A stretch of DNA of 64,000 nucleotides, taken from assembly GCF_000807775.2 (NCBI RefSeq), contig NZ_CP047385.1:3162001-3226000 (forward strand), read 5' to 3'. Both the position numbers and the translations under genes were made by a program. Source of the stretch: Pandoraea fibrosis. Its GTDB lineage: Bacteria; Pseudomonadota; Gammaproteobacteria; Burkholderiales; Burkholderiaceae. Shown here in pieces: positions 33,500 through 42,975 of the stretch. Below the pieces are notes generated by a model, which did not search any database, had not been told where the DNA came from, and saw only the letters and a program-made list of their open reading frames with translations. The first letter of the stretch is position 1. Each line of letters opens with the position of its first letter.

Positions 33500-34528
33500 T
33501 CAGAATTTATAGTCGGGATGCTTCGGATCGAAGGTGGCATCGGTCCATTGTTCCCTGCGCACTTTCTCGAAGCGCATTTCCTCGATCTTTTGCCCCGAAG
33601 CATCCCACGCTTCGATGCCACGCGGGCGTCCCGTCTTCAGATCGATCAGTACGCGCGATTTGTTCGCGTAATGCTGCGGCGGGCCCGACGGGGCGTCCCA
33701 CTCCAGTGCCATCGTGCGCACGCCATTCGATTCGGAAACCGAAATTCTTGCGGGTTTCTCGGACAATCCGGCGGCGCGGAAGCTGCGGCCGTCGTGCGCG
33801 ATCTGTTCTGCAATGAACGCGAAGCCGAGATCGCGCACCGTGTGATTGGACTGTGAACGGGCAAGCGTGCCGTCGATACTGCTCCAGATCGACGTGAAGC
33901 CGAGAATGCCACCGAGATGGCCGTACATCTCCTTCGGGTTTTTCGTCTCGTCGTAGATGATTTCCTGCCCTGCGTGGGCGCCATCGGGGAGCCACTTCGC
34001 GTAGATTTGCAACGGCTTCTCGCGAATCTTCACGAGCATGCGGTCGGGAGTCGTCTGCCACTGGTTGTTGATGCGTTCGTGGCGCGTCAACTCATACTGG
34101 TATTCGGGCAGGGCGGCCGACTCGGCTTTCAGGAACCGCACGAGCGCTTCGGGTTGAATGGCCTGCATGCGAGCGACGATCTGGTCGTCGCTCAGCTTCG
34201 CGAGTTCGCCGCTCTTGATCGCGCGCGACAACCATTGCGTTTGCGCGGCGACCGGCAGGGCGGCCAGCTTGGAGGTTTCGACATCGCCCGGCGTCGCGGC
34301 ACCAGGGGCGGCATTCGCATCAGGTGACGCCGGCGCAGACGCGCCAGCAACCGCTTGGGTCTGTGCGATGGCGACGGACGTGCTCAACGCGCCGGCCACC
34401 AGCGCGCAGGGTACCCAGGCAAGGGCAAGGGCGAGGCGACGCATCGTGACGGTGGGCAGGCGCCGACTCAGGTCATGTCCGCGACGATCGGCGGCGCAGG
34501 CGGTGCGCAAGGCAGATTGCATGGTCAT
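33500..34528 (-). CDS. DUF1571 domain exported protein
   Basis: A 342-residue protein, last gene of the fatty-acid degradation operon. Hydrophobic export segment at residues ~30-54 (LALALAWVPCALVAGALSTS), then an Ala/Pro-rich linker. The DUF1571 domain (PF07608-like) has FLKAESAALPEYQYELTRHER, MLVKIREKPLQIYAKW and YVDETKNPKEMYGHLGG-type segments, a LolA/outer-membrane-lipoprotein-carrier-like beta fold (inference). Starting at 34528 uses the GGGAGACAAATAAC site within the fadD end and gives one-base coupling. The alternative ATG at 34444 would give a canonical signal peptide but has no SD. Function unknown. Confidence 0.85.
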   Translation of the reverse strand: MTMQSALRTACAADRRGHDLSRRLPTVTMRRLALALAWVPCALVAGALSTSVAIAQTQAVAGASAPASPDANAAPGAATPGDVETSKLAALPVAAQTQWLSRAIKSGELAKLSDDQIVARMQAIQPEALVRFLKAESAALPEYQYELTRHERINNQWQTTPDRMLVKIREKPLQIYAKWLPDGAHAGQEIIYDETKNPKEMYGHLGGILGFTSIWSSIDGTLARSQSNHTVRDLGFAFIAEQIAHDGRSFRAAGLSEKPARISVSESNGVRTMALEWDAPSGPPQHYANKSRVLIDLKTGRPRGIEAWDASGQKIEEMRFEKVRREQWTDATFDPKHPDYKF

Positions 34529-34529
34529 G

Positions 34530-36257
34530 TTATTTGTCTCCCTGAGCCGAGGCCACCGGCTCGCGAAGTTCGCGCCGCAGGATCTTGCCGACGGTGGTCT
34601 TGGGTAACTCGCCCTGACGAAACTCGACGATGCGCGGCACCTTGTAGGCGGTCAGATGCTGGCGGCAGTGCGCGAGCATTGCCTCCGCGTTCAACGCCGG
34701 GTCTTTCGCCACGACCACGAGCTTCACGCGCTCGCCGGCGACCGGATCGGGCACGCCGACCACCGCCGCTTCACGCACCCCCGGGTGCAGCATGACAACG
34801 TCCTCGATTTCGTTCGGGTAGACGTTGAAGCCCGACACGAGAATCATGTCCTTCTTCCGATCGATGAGGCGAACGAATCCGCGCTCATCCATCACACCGA
34901 TGTCGCCGGTCATCAGCCAGCCGTCGGCGTCGAATGTCTTCGCCGTGTCTTCCGGACGCTGCCAGTAGCCGCGCATGACCTGCGGCCCGCGCACGCACAA
35001 CTCGCCCGGCTCGCCCAGTTCGGCCCATGTGCCATCGTCGCGTTTGAAACGCACATCGGTGGAGGGGGCCGGCAGGCCGACGGAGCCGGTGAAATCGACG
35101 TCGTCCATGTGCGCAAGGTCGACCGGGTTCATCGTGACGATGGGCGAGCACTCCGTCAGGCCGTAGCCCTCGATGATCGGCTTGCCTGTCACTTGCTTCC
35201 AACGATCGGCGATGGCGCGTTGTGTTGCCATGCCGCCCGCGAGCGACAGCTTCAATCGCGAGAAGTCGCGCGCGCAGAAATCGGCGTTCTCAAGCAGACC
35301 GTTGAACAGCGTGTTCACCCCGGTGACGCCAGTGAACGTTTCGTTGCGGATGATGTAGACGACCTTCTTCACATCGCGCGGATTCGCAATCAGGATGTTG
35401 CGCCCGCCAAGACTCATGAACACCAGGCAGTTCACCGTGAGCGAGAGGATGTGATACATCGGCAGCAACGACAGATTCACCTCGATATCGCCGTCGAGCT
35501 GATCGGCGGCCCATGCCTCTGTCTGGAGCAGATTGGCCAGCACGTTACCGTGCGAGAGCATGGCGCCCTTGGCGACGCCGGTGGTGCCTCCCGTGTATTG
35601 GAGGAAGGCGAGGTCGTCGCGCGTGAGGGGCACTGGCGTGGGCGTATGCTTCGCCCCGTCGGCAAGCGCCTGCCGCAGCGGTACCGCCTGCGGTAGTGCG
35701 TAAGGCGGCACCTGCTTGGCCACGTGCCGCATGAGGAAGTTGACGATGCGTCCCTTGATGTTGGCGCCCGGAGCGAGCAGGTCGCCGATCTGGGTAAGGA
35801 GGACGTTGCGAACGCCGGTGCCGGGAATCGCATCCTGTACCGTTCTGGCGAAGTTCTCGAAGACCACGATGGTGTGCGCACCGCTGTCCTGTAGCTGGTG
35901 TTTCAACTCGCGAACGGTGTACAGCGGATTGACGTTGACGACCACGGCACCCGCGATGAGCGTGCCGAAAAGGCAAATCGGATACTGGAAGCAATTGGGC
36001 ATCATGAGCGCGACACGCTCACCTTGCTTCACGCCCTGGGCTTGTAGCCACGCAGCGAATGCATGGGCCTGACGCGCGACCTCGGCATAGGTGATCTCGC
36101 TTCCGAGACTCACAAACGCAACCCGATCACGATATTTTTCGATCCATTCGTCGAAAGCCTGCACGAGCGACGAGTAACGCGTCACATCGATGTCGGCGGG
36201 CACCCCCGGGGGGTAGGCGTCGAGCCAGACACGTTCCTGCTGAACCGCTTGATCCAT
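34530..36257 (-). CDS. fadD: Long-chain acyl-CoA synthetase FadD
   Basis: A 575-residue AMP-forming ligase activating fatty acids to acyl-CoA. The AMP-binding motif YTGGTTGVAKGAMLSHGN, GYGLTECSP, MTGDIG and the C-terminal catalytic Lys in PKTTVGKILRRELRE are all present; the length suits FadD (E. coli 561). GGAGACAACG directly precedes the ATG at 36257. It is 120 bases downstream of the thiolase gene. Confidence 0.96.
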   Translation of the reverse strand: MDQAVQQERVWLDAYPPGVPADIDVTRYSSLVQAFDEWIEKYRDRVAFVSLGSEITYAEVARQAHAFAAWLQAQGVKQGERVALMMPNCFQYPICLFGTLIAGAVVVNVNPLYTVRELKHQLQDSGAHTIVVFENFARTVQDAIPGTGVRNVLLTQIGDLLAPGANIKGRIVNFLMRHVAKQVPPYALPQAVPLRQALADGAKHTPTPVPLTRDDLAFLQYTGGTTGVAKGAMLSHGNVLANLLQTEAWAADQLDGDIEVNLSLLPMYHILSLTVNCLVFMSLGGRNILIANPRDVKKVVYIIRNETFTGVTGVNTLFNGLLENADFCARDFSRLKLSLAGGMATQRAIADRWKQVTGKPIIEGYGLTECSPIVTMNPVDLAHMDDVDFTGSVGLPAPSTDVRFKRDDGTWAELGEPGELCVRGPQVMRGYWQRPEDTAKTFDADGWLMTGDIGVMDERGFVRLIDRKKDMILVSGFNVYPNEIEDVVMLHPGVREAAVVGVPDPVAGERVKLVVVAKDPALNAEAMLAHCRQHLTAYKVPRIVEFRQGELPKTTVGKILRRELREPVASAQGDK

Positions 36258-36377
36258 CGTTGTCTCCATGCTTGTGCACGGGTCTCCGCAGCCGACGGGT
36301 CGCTCTGTTGGCAACTCGCGATCGTGCGCGGGGCCGTGGTTCCGGCTGCCCCTGTTTCGCTGGCTCCTTAGGTTGTG

Positions 36378-37697
36378 CTAGCGCTCCAGCATTGCGACGA
36401 CGCCTTGTCCACCGGCCGCGCAAATCGAGATGAGGCCACGCCCGCCACCGCGCTCGTTCAGCAGCTTGGCGAGGGTGGCGAGAATGCGCCCGCCGGTTGC
36501 GGCGAACGGGTGACCGCAAGCGAGCGAACTGCCGGTCACATTCAACCGCTGCCGGTCGATGCTGCCCAAGGGGGCGGCCAGTCCGAGCTTGTCGCGGCAA
36601 TATTCCGGGTCTTCCCACGCCTTGAGCGTGCAAAGCACCTGTGCGGCGAAAGCCTCGTGAATCTCGTAGAAATCGAAGTCCTGCAACGTGAGTCCGGCCT
36701 GCGCCAGCATGCGCGGCACCGCGTAGGCGGGTGCCATGAGCAACCCTTCGCGCTGCGTCTCGTCAGGGTTGAAGAAATCGACGGCGGCCGTTTGCGAGTA
36801 AGTCAGATACGCGAGCACCGGCACGTTGTGCGCGTGCGCCCAGTCTTCGCTGGCGAGCAACACACAAGAGGCGCCGTCGGTGAGCGGTGTCGAGTTGCCC
36901 GCCGTCAGGGTGCCGGTGGCGCTGCGATCGAACACCGGCTTGAGGCTGGCGAGTTTCTCGAGCGTGACGTCGGCGCGCAGGTTGTTATCGCGTTGCAGGC
37001 CACGAAACGGCGTCATCAGATCGAGGAAGAAGCCGCGCTCATACGCGGCGGCCAGATGCTGATGGCTTGCCAGCGTGAGTTCATCTTGCGCGGCCCGTTC
37101 AATCTGCCATCGTTTGGCCATCAGTTCGCAATGCTCGCCCATCGACAGGCCTGTGCGCGGCTCACCATTGCGCGGCAATGCCGGGCTGAACAACATGCCG
37201 GGCCTCACCTTGGCGAGCGCGCCGAGCTTGCCGCCGGTGCTGCGCTGTCGATTCGCTTCGAGCAGGATCTTGCGCAGCTTTTCGTTCACGCCGATAGGGG
37301 CGTCCGACGCGGTGTCGACACCCCCAGCGATCGCGACCTCGATCTGACCCAGCGCGATCTTGTTGCCGGTGAGGATCGCTGTCTCCAGGCCCGTGCCGCA
37401 CGCTTGCTGCACATCGTAAGCCGGTGTTTGCGGGGCGAGCGTGGTCGATAGCACGGATTCGCGCGTGAGGTTGAAGTCGCGGGCGTGTTTGAGGACGGCG
37501 CCCGCGGCAACCTCGCCAAGCCGCTGGCCGTGCAACTCGAAACGATCGACCAGGCCCTGGATCGACGCCGTCAGCATGTCTTGATTCGAGGCGGTGGCGT
37601 AAGCCGTGTTCGAGCGCGCGAACGGGATGCGGTTGCCGCCGAGAATGGCGACGCGACGCAGGGCCGGGGCCGGTGCTGTAGGTTTGAAGGCGCTCAT
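36378..37697 (-). CDS. Acetyl-CoA C-acyltransferase (thiolase, FadI-like)
   Basis: A 439-residue thiolase cleaving 3-ketoacyl-CoA to acetyl-CoA and a shortened acyl-CoA. The nucleophilic Cys is in VQQACGTGLETA, the catalytic His in LACGHPFAATGGR and the second Cys in SICAAGGQGVVAML. The start ATG overlaps the preceding stop (ATGA), showing translational coupling with the MaoC gene. The extended length and N-terminal PFARSNTAYATASNQDM resemble FadI rather than biosynthetic acetoacetyl-CoA thiolases. Confidence 0.93.
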   Translation of the reverse strand: MSAFKPTAPAPALRRVAILGGNRIPFARSNTAYATASNQDMLTASIQGLVDRFELHGQRLGEVAAGAVLKHARDFNLTRESVLSTTLAPQTPAYDVQQACGTGLETAILTGNKIALGQIEVAIAGGVDTASDAPIGVNEKLRKILLEANRQRSTGGKLGALAKVRPGMLFSPALPRNGEPRTGLSMGEHCELMAKRWQIERAAQDELTLASHQHLAAAYERGFFLDLMTPFRGLQRDNNLRADVTLEKLASLKPVFDRSATGTLTAGNSTPLTDGASCVLLASEDWAHAHNVPVLAYLTYSQTAAVDFFNPDETQREGLLMAPAYAVPRMLAQAGLTLQDFDFYEIHEAFAAQVLCTLKAWEDPEYCRDKLGLAAPLGSIDRQRLNVTGSSLACGHPFAATGGRILATLAKLLNERGGGRGLISICAAGGQGVVAMLER

Positions 37698-38677
37698 GAC
37701 GGGTCCGTAGCGAACGTGTTGATGGAAGACGACGGGATCGGCGCGGCTTGCCAACGCCCGCGCAGGTGCGGCACGGTGCCTGCGGCGTCGCGCAGTTCGA
37801 ACCCACTGTCGTAGGGATCGCACCAGAGAGTGGCGCTGCCGGGCAGCACCAGCGGTGTCTTGAATTCCACGAGAAGGTCGAGGTGCTGTGCGTCGGCGGG
37901 CAGAACCGCGGCGAGCGTGCGGGCGAAGCTCCACATGCCGTGAATGATCGGTCGGGGGAAGCCGAACCACCTCGCCGTGAAGGGCCAAAGATGAATGGGG
38001 TTGTAGTCGCCGGAAATACGCGCGTACTGACGACCGAGGTCGCCGGGCACTTGCCATGCGGCAGTCTGCACGAGCGACGGATTCGCGCTTAACTCGGCGC
38101 GATAGGGGGCGCCAAGCGCATCACGAATGCCGGTGCGCAGGTACAGGCTTTCCCCTGACCACACGACGTCGCCGTCGCGGCGGGCGGTCGTCAGCACGGT
38201 GAAGACCTGTCCTTTGTCGTGCGCGTACAGCGCGCCGCAACGCACGTCGATGTCAAGCCGATCCCCTGCCACGAGTGCCGCGTGCGTGCGGATGCGATTT
38301 GCCAGATGCACCATGCCGAGCATGGCGAACGGAAACGCGCGGTCTGTCATCAGCAGCATATGCAACGGGAAGGCGAGCAGGTGCGGCCATGTGGGCGGGA
38401 CACCATGAGGGGCGCGCGCTTCGTGAGTGTGACTGCCATTGGCAAAGCCACACAAGCGGGCATAGCGAGCGATATCGCTCGCGTCGAGCACGACGTTCCG
38501 ACGCGCAAACGCCAGCGGCGGCAAAGTTTGCGCCCGCGCCGGCTTGCGAGCCGACATCAGCGCGCGAAGATACAGCGTGAGCGGCGAGGGGAGATGGGTG
38601 ACCTCTGTGGCGACGTGTCCTGTCGCCGACGAGGACAACGCATGCTCAGGCGGGTCGCGGGGACGGTCATTGGGCAT
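37694..38677 (-). CDS. MaoC-like enoyl-CoA hydratase/dehydratase
   Basis: A 327-residue double-hotdog protein. The hydratase-2 signature YARISGDYNPIHLWPFTARW, with catalytic Asp and His, is in the C-terminal hotdog. The N-terminal hotdog (SDIARYARLCGFANG to PHGVPPTWPHLLAFPLHM) is degenerate, as in eukaryotic-type MFE-2 hydratases. It would hydrate trans-2-enoyl-CoA (R-specific) and feed the adjacent SDR, then the thiolase. The ATG at 38677 lies two bases after the FabG-like stop; GGGAG eight bases upstream. Confidence 0.92.
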   Translation of the reverse strand: MPNDRPRDPPEHALSSSATGHVATEVTHLPSPLTLYLRALMSARKPARAQTLPPLAFARRNVVLDASDIARYARLCGFANGSHTHEARAPHGVPPTWPHLLAFPLHMLLMTDRAFPFAMLGMVHLANRIRTHAALVAGDRLDIDVRCGALYAHDKGQVFTVLTTARRDGDVVWSGESLYLRTGIRDALGAPYRAELSANPSLVQTAAWQVPGDLGRQYARISGDYNPIHLWPFTARWFGFPRPIIHGMWSFARTLAAVLPADAQHLDLLVEFKTPLVLPGSATLWCDPYDSGFELRDAAGTVPHLRGRWQAAPIPSSSINTFATDPS

Positions 38678-38679
38678 CG

Positions 38680-40107
38680 TCACGCTCCCAGCAGGCTCTG
38701 GCCGCAGACGCGCACGACCTGTCCGGTCAGTGCGCCCGATGCAGGGTGAGCAAGCCACGCGATGGCCTCGGCCACGTCGACCGGCTGGCCGCCCTGACCC
38801 AGCGAGTTCATGCGGCGTCCCGCTTCGCGAATGGCGAACGGCACGGCGGCTGTCATCTGCGTTTCAATGAAGCCGGGCGCGACGGCGTTGATGCTGATGT
38901 GGCGCTCGGCGAGCACCGGCGACCACGCTTCGACCATGCCGATCACGGCGGCCTTCGACGCGGCATAGTTCGTCTGCCCGCGGTTGCCAGCGATGCCGCT
39001 GATCGACGCCACGCCGACAATCCGGCTGCCGGCGCGCAACACGCCGGCATCGAGCAGTGCGGCGTTCAGACGTTGCGGGGCCCCGACGTTGATGTCGAGC
39101 ACGCTCTGCCATTGCGCCTCGCTCATCCGCACGAGGGTCTTGTCGCGGGTGATGCCAGCGTTATGGACAAGGATGTCGAGGCCGCGTGGCGCATGCGTTG
39201 CCAGATGCGCGAGCAGTGTGGCGCCGGCCTCCGGGGCAGCGATGTCGCATGTCAGGGCGCTGCCGTCAAGACGTGCGGCGACCGCTTCGAGCGGGGCCTG
39301 TGCCGCCGGAATATCGACGCATACGACGTGGGCGCCGTCGCGTGCCAACACGGTCGCTATGGCCTCGCCGATGCCGCGCGCCGCGCCCGTCACGACGGCA
39401 ACCTGGCCTGCGAGCGGACGCTGATCGCGCATTGGCGGCGTTTCGAAGACGGGGTCTTGCAAGGTCACGGCCTGCCCGCTGACATAGGCGGCGCGTGGCG
39501 AGAGGAAGAAGCGCAATGTGGAGTGCAACGCTTCGCGGGCGTGCGGCGCGACGTAAAGCAACTGGGCTGTGGCACCACGTTTGAGTTCCTTGGCAAGCGA
39601 GCGCACGAAGCCCTCGAGCGCGCGTTGCGCAACGCTGGCTTGCGGTGTCGCTGCCATCGTTGGCGGCAAGCCCAGCACGAGCACCCGTGCGCATCGATCC
39701 AGCGTGGCGAGGGTGTCGTGGAAGAACGTGTAAAGCGCGCTCAGTTCGTCGGTGCTGGCGATGGCGCTGGCGTCGAACAGCAGGGCCTTGGGACGCACCC
39801 CTTCGTTCGGATTGAAGCGCCCGCTCATCGTGCCCGCCTTGTTGGCATAGGAGATCCAGTCGAGTCGTTCCGAGTGCGCCAGACTGGGAACGCCGAGCCA
39901 GTGCAGTTCGCGCGCGAGGCCGGGCAGCAGCGGGGCCTCGCCGGCGCCACCCACGACGGCGAGCGGCGCGGGAATGGTATGCGCTTCGGTGTCGCCGAAG
40001 GGCGGCATGCGCTCGAGCGGTACAGGGCGCGGCAACCCCAGCGCATTGGCCAGACGGCTGCCCACGGCGGAGTTTGCGAAGGTCAGGTATCGGTCGGACG
40101 TCGTCAC
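38680..40107 (-). CDS. High-molecular-weight FabG-type 3-oxoacyl reductase
   Basis: A 475-residue protein with a degenerate N-terminal Rossmann-like domain (~1-200) and a C-terminal classical SDR (~225-470). The latter has TGAARGIGEAIATVLARDG, HNAG and SISGIAGNRGQTNYAASK (intact Ser/Tyr/Lys). This two-domain type (FabG4-like) uses NAD(H) and can interconvert 3-hydroxyacyl- and 3-oxoacyl-CoA, which suits its place between the hydratase and thiolase genes. A GTG start (40107) with GAGGA ten bases upstream is chosen; upstream ATG choices overlap fadE in a basic, non-conserved leader. Confidence 0.9.
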   Translation of the reverse strand: MTTSDRYLTFANSAVGSRLANALGLPRPVPLERMPPFGDTEAHTIPAPLAVVGGAGEAPLLPGLARELHWLGVPSLAHSERLDWISYANKAGTMSGRFNPNEGVRPKALLFDASAIASTDELSALYTFFHDTLATLDRCARVLVLGLPPTMAATPQASVAQRALEGFVRSLAKELKRGATAQLLYVAPHAREALHSTLRFFLSPRAAYVSGQAVTLQDPVFETPPMRDQRPLAGQVAVVTGAARGIGEAIATVLARDGAHVVCVDIPAAQAPLEAVAARLDGSALTCDIAAPEAGATLLAHLATHAPRGLDILVHNAGITRDKTLVRMSEAQWQSVLDINVGAPQRLNAALLDAGVLRAGSRIVGVASISGIAGNRGQTNYAASKAAVIGMVEAWSPVLAERHISINAVAPGFIETQMTAAVPFAIREAGRRMNSLGQGGQPVDVAEAIAWLAHPASGALTGQVVRVCGQSLLGA

Positions 40108-40153
40108 GGCGCGTAGATCCTCAGAGTGATGGGGCGGGCGCAGACGGACCGGC

Positions 40154-42655
40154 TCACGAGGTGAGCGTTTCGTCGGCAGCTTCCTGTTGCTGGGCATGTT
40201 GCATGTCGGTCAGGCGTCCGAAGTCGGCAGGGAAGTCGTCGACGGCAACCGCACGGGCGGCGTAATCGGCGTACTGGGTCAGTACCTGACGCGCATCGGC
40301 GCTCACCAGTTGCAGCTTCGCTGCGTGGTCCACCCACTCGGTAAATTCGGGCAGGCTTTGCGGCATGGCCGGTAGACGGCCTTCCTTGATCGCCGTGCGC
40401 AGGCGCTGCTCGATGGCATTCACCTGTGGCGTCATCTGGAAGACGATTTCGCCATAGGCAAGTCCGTCGATTTCGACGCGCGGCGAGTAGCTGCCGGCAA
40501 TCAGGCGCTCGCGGGCGTCGCCCGGCGTTTGCATCACTTCGGCGACGCGTGCGGCCAGCGCGTCGGAGGGCTTGGCATAAGGCAGGCCGAACGGTGCGAG
40601 CTTCCAGTGCATCCACCAGGCAACCGCGCGCGAGGGATAGTTTGCCAGCACGCCTTCGAACGCTTCGCGTGCCTGCCAGAGCGCGTCTTGCGCGGCCCAA
40701 TGCACCAGCGGCAGATCGGCTTCGGGGCGGCCTTCGTCTTCGAAGCGCTTGAGCGTTGCCGTGAGCAGGAACAGCTGCGAAAGGATGTCGCCCAGCCGGC
40801 CTGTGATGCTCTCGCGACGCTTGAGCGAGCCGCCGAGGACGGCCATCGATACGTCGGATGCGATGGCGAGAAGCGTCGACATGCGATTCGCAGCGCGGTA
40901 GTAGGTATGCAACTCGGGCGCGGCGTTTGACGGCACGGCGGAGAACCGCGCATGCGTGATACCCTGCAACGCGCCACGCACGATATTGCTCGTCACGAAC
41001 GTCAGGTGACCGAAGAGGGCGTCGTCGAAGGCGCGCACGGCCGCGGTGTGATCTGCCATTTGCGCGGCGGCAAGTTCTTTCAGCACATAAGGATGGCAGC
41101 GGATCGCGCCCTGACCGAAGATCATCAGACAGCGCGTCATGATGTTCGCGCCCTCGACGGTAATCGAGACGGGAATCTGCTGGTAGGCACGGGCGAGGAA
41201 GTTGTTCGGGCCCATGCAGATGCCTTTGCCCGCCACGACATCCATGCCGTCGTTCACCACTTTGCGCGCGCGTTCGGTGACGTGGTACTTCGCGATGGCC
41301 GAGATCACCGAGGGTTTCTCGCCGAGGTCGACAGCGAGCGCTGCCATGCGGCGTGCCGCGTCCATGGCGTACAGATTGCCGGCCATGCGTGCGAGTGCTT
41401 CCTGTACGCCTTCGAACTTGCCGATCGGCGTGCGGAACTGCCGGCGCACCGCAGCGTAGGCACCCGTTGCCCTCACCGCGATCTTCGAGTAACCGACGTT
41501 CGACGAGGGCAGCGAGATCGCGCGACCCGCGGCGAGACACTCCATCAACATCCGCCAGCCCTTGCCGACTTGCGCCTGACCCCCGATGACCCAGTCCAGT
41601 GGGATGAAAACGTCCTTGCCGGAATTGGGGCCATTCTGGAAAACGGCGTTCAGCGGCCAGTGACGGCGGCCGATGACCACGCCCGGATGGTTCGTGGGGA
41701 TGAGTGCGCAAGTGATGCCGGGTTCGCTGTCGTCGCCCAGCAGATGATCGGGATCGAGTGCGCGGAATGCGAGGCCGAGCACGGTCGCGATCGGGCCGAG
41801 GGTGATGTAGCGCTTGTTCCATGTCACGCGAAAGCCCAGCGTTTCGCGGCCTTCATGGATGCCGCGGCACACGATGCCGACGTCGGGGATGGCGGCGGCG
41901 TCAGAGCCCGCGTAGGGGCTGGTGAGCGCGAAGCAGGGGATCTCTTCGCCCTTTGCCAGTCGCGGCAGGTAATAGTCTTTTTGCGCCTCGGTGCCGTAGT
42001 GCAACAGCAACTCGGCCGGGCCGAGCGAATTTGGCACCATGACCGACACGGCGGCCGCAGAGCAGCGCGACGCCAGTTTCATCACGACTTGCGAATGCGC
42101 ATAGGCTGAGAATTCCAGCCCCCCGTAGCGCTTGGGGATGATCATGCCGAGAAACCCCGCGTCCTTGGCGTATTGCCACGCCTTGGGCGGCAGATCTTGC
42201 CAGACCTGCGTGCTTTCCCAATCGTTGGACAGGTCGCACAAATGCTCGACCTCGTTGGCCATGAAGGCCTGCTCTTCGGCAGACAGGGCAGGCGCGGGCA
42301 GCGCCATGAATTTCTGCCAGTCGGGGCGGCCGGAGAACAGATCGGCATCCCACCAGACGGTGCCGGCTTCGATGGCGTCTTTCTCCGTATCCGACATCTC
42401 CGGCATGATCGTTCGGAACTTCGCCAGCATGGGCGCGGTGACCCACGCCCGCCGCAATGGGCTAATGCTCAGCACCAGGGCCGGCAACACGAACACGATC
42501 GCGAGCACCACCGTGGCAACCGTCCCCGTGAGACCTGCCATTGCGCCGGCACCGACCCACAGCACCGTGGCGACGAGCCACTGCCAGGCATGTGCGCGAT
42601 AGAAAAGCAGGGCAGACACGCCCACGACAAACGCGAGAATCCATACGGCCATCAT
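40154..42655 (-). CDS. fadE: Acyl-CoA dehydrogenase FadE
   Basis: An 833-residue membrane-associated acyl-CoA dehydrogenase, first beta-oxidation step. Two or three hydrophobic helices occupy residues ~1-75. The dehydrogenase domain holds CFALTSPYAGSDAAAIPD, GVVIGRRHWPLNAVFQNGPN, DVFIPLDWVIGG and YRAANRMSTLLAI, and the C-terminal DUF1974-like region reaches 833. Length agrees with E. coli FadE (814). GGAGG lies five bases before the first of two adjacent ATGs. Head gene of the fad operon. Confidence 0.96.
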   Translation of the reverse strand: MMAVWILAFVVGVSALLFYRAHAWQWLVATVLWVGAGAMAGLTGTVATVVLAIVFVLPALVLSISPLRRAWVTAPMLAKFRTIMPEMSDTEKDAIEAGTVWWDADLFSGRPDWQKFMALPAPALSAEEQAFMANEVEHLCDLSNDWESTQVWQDLPPKAWQYAKDAGFLGMIIPKRYGGLEFSAYAHSQVVMKLASRCSAAAVSVMVPNSLGPAELLLHYGTEAQKDYYLPRLAKGEEIPCFALTSPYAGSDAAAIPDVGIVCRGIHEGRETLGFRVTWNKRYITLGPIATVLGLAFRALDPDHLLGDDSEPGITCALIPTNHPGVVIGRRHWPLNAVFQNGPNSGKDVFIPLDWVIGGQAQVGKGWRMLMECLAAGRAISLPSSNVGYSKIAVRATGAYAAVRRQFRTPIGKFEGVQEALARMAGNLYAMDAARRMAALAVDLGEKPSVISAIAKYHVTERARKVVNDGMDVVAGKGICMGPNNFLARAYQQIPVSITVEGANIMTRCLMIFGQGAIRCHPYVLKELAAAQMADHTAAVRAFDDALFGHLTFVTSNIVRGALQGITHARFSAVPSNAAPELHTYYRAANRMSTLLAIASDVSMAVLGGSLKRRESITGRLGDILSQLFLLTATLKRFEDEGRPEADLPLVHWAAQDALWQAREAFEGVLANYPSRAVAWWMHWKLAPFGLPYAKPSDALAARVAEVMQTPGDARERLIAGSYSPRVEIDGLAYGEIVFQMTPQVNAIEQRLRTAIKEGRLPAMPQSLPEFTEWVDHAAKLQLVSADARQVLTQYADYAARAVAVDDFPADFGRLTDMQHAQQQEAADETLTS

Positions 42656-42975
42656 TTTCTCCTCCCTTTCGGTTCAGCTTCCCCGCCGTGGCGGCGACGC
42701 ACGCCTGTGATGGCAATACGTCATGCCGGGCAATCGTTGGGGGGGCTGTTGTCTTCGTGCCGTCTGCCGCTGTCCGCTGGCATTGCGCCCGCTTCGCACC
42801 GGCGACGGCGTTATGGTTGGATCGTTCGATTACACGTTGGTGCACCGGGAATTCGAGCGATACGTCGAAATCGCGATGGCTTGCTGCAAAAGGCGTTGTC
42901 GTAGCCGCAGCGCCGGTCGCGCGCCCTGCGGCGCCTTCGGAAATGCTTGTCCGCGACGGTGGTGCGTGACCCGAC
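42656..42975. promoter_or_regulatory. fadE promoter region with operator-like half site
   Basis: A 320-base gap, no supported gene. It contains CGTTCGATT at 42823-42831 within GTTGGATCGTTCGATTACAC. The same nine bases form the core of the palindrome upstream of the adjacent TetR gene (43890-43898). This makes it a candidate second binding site for that repressor, controlling fadE transcription. Confidence 0.5.
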
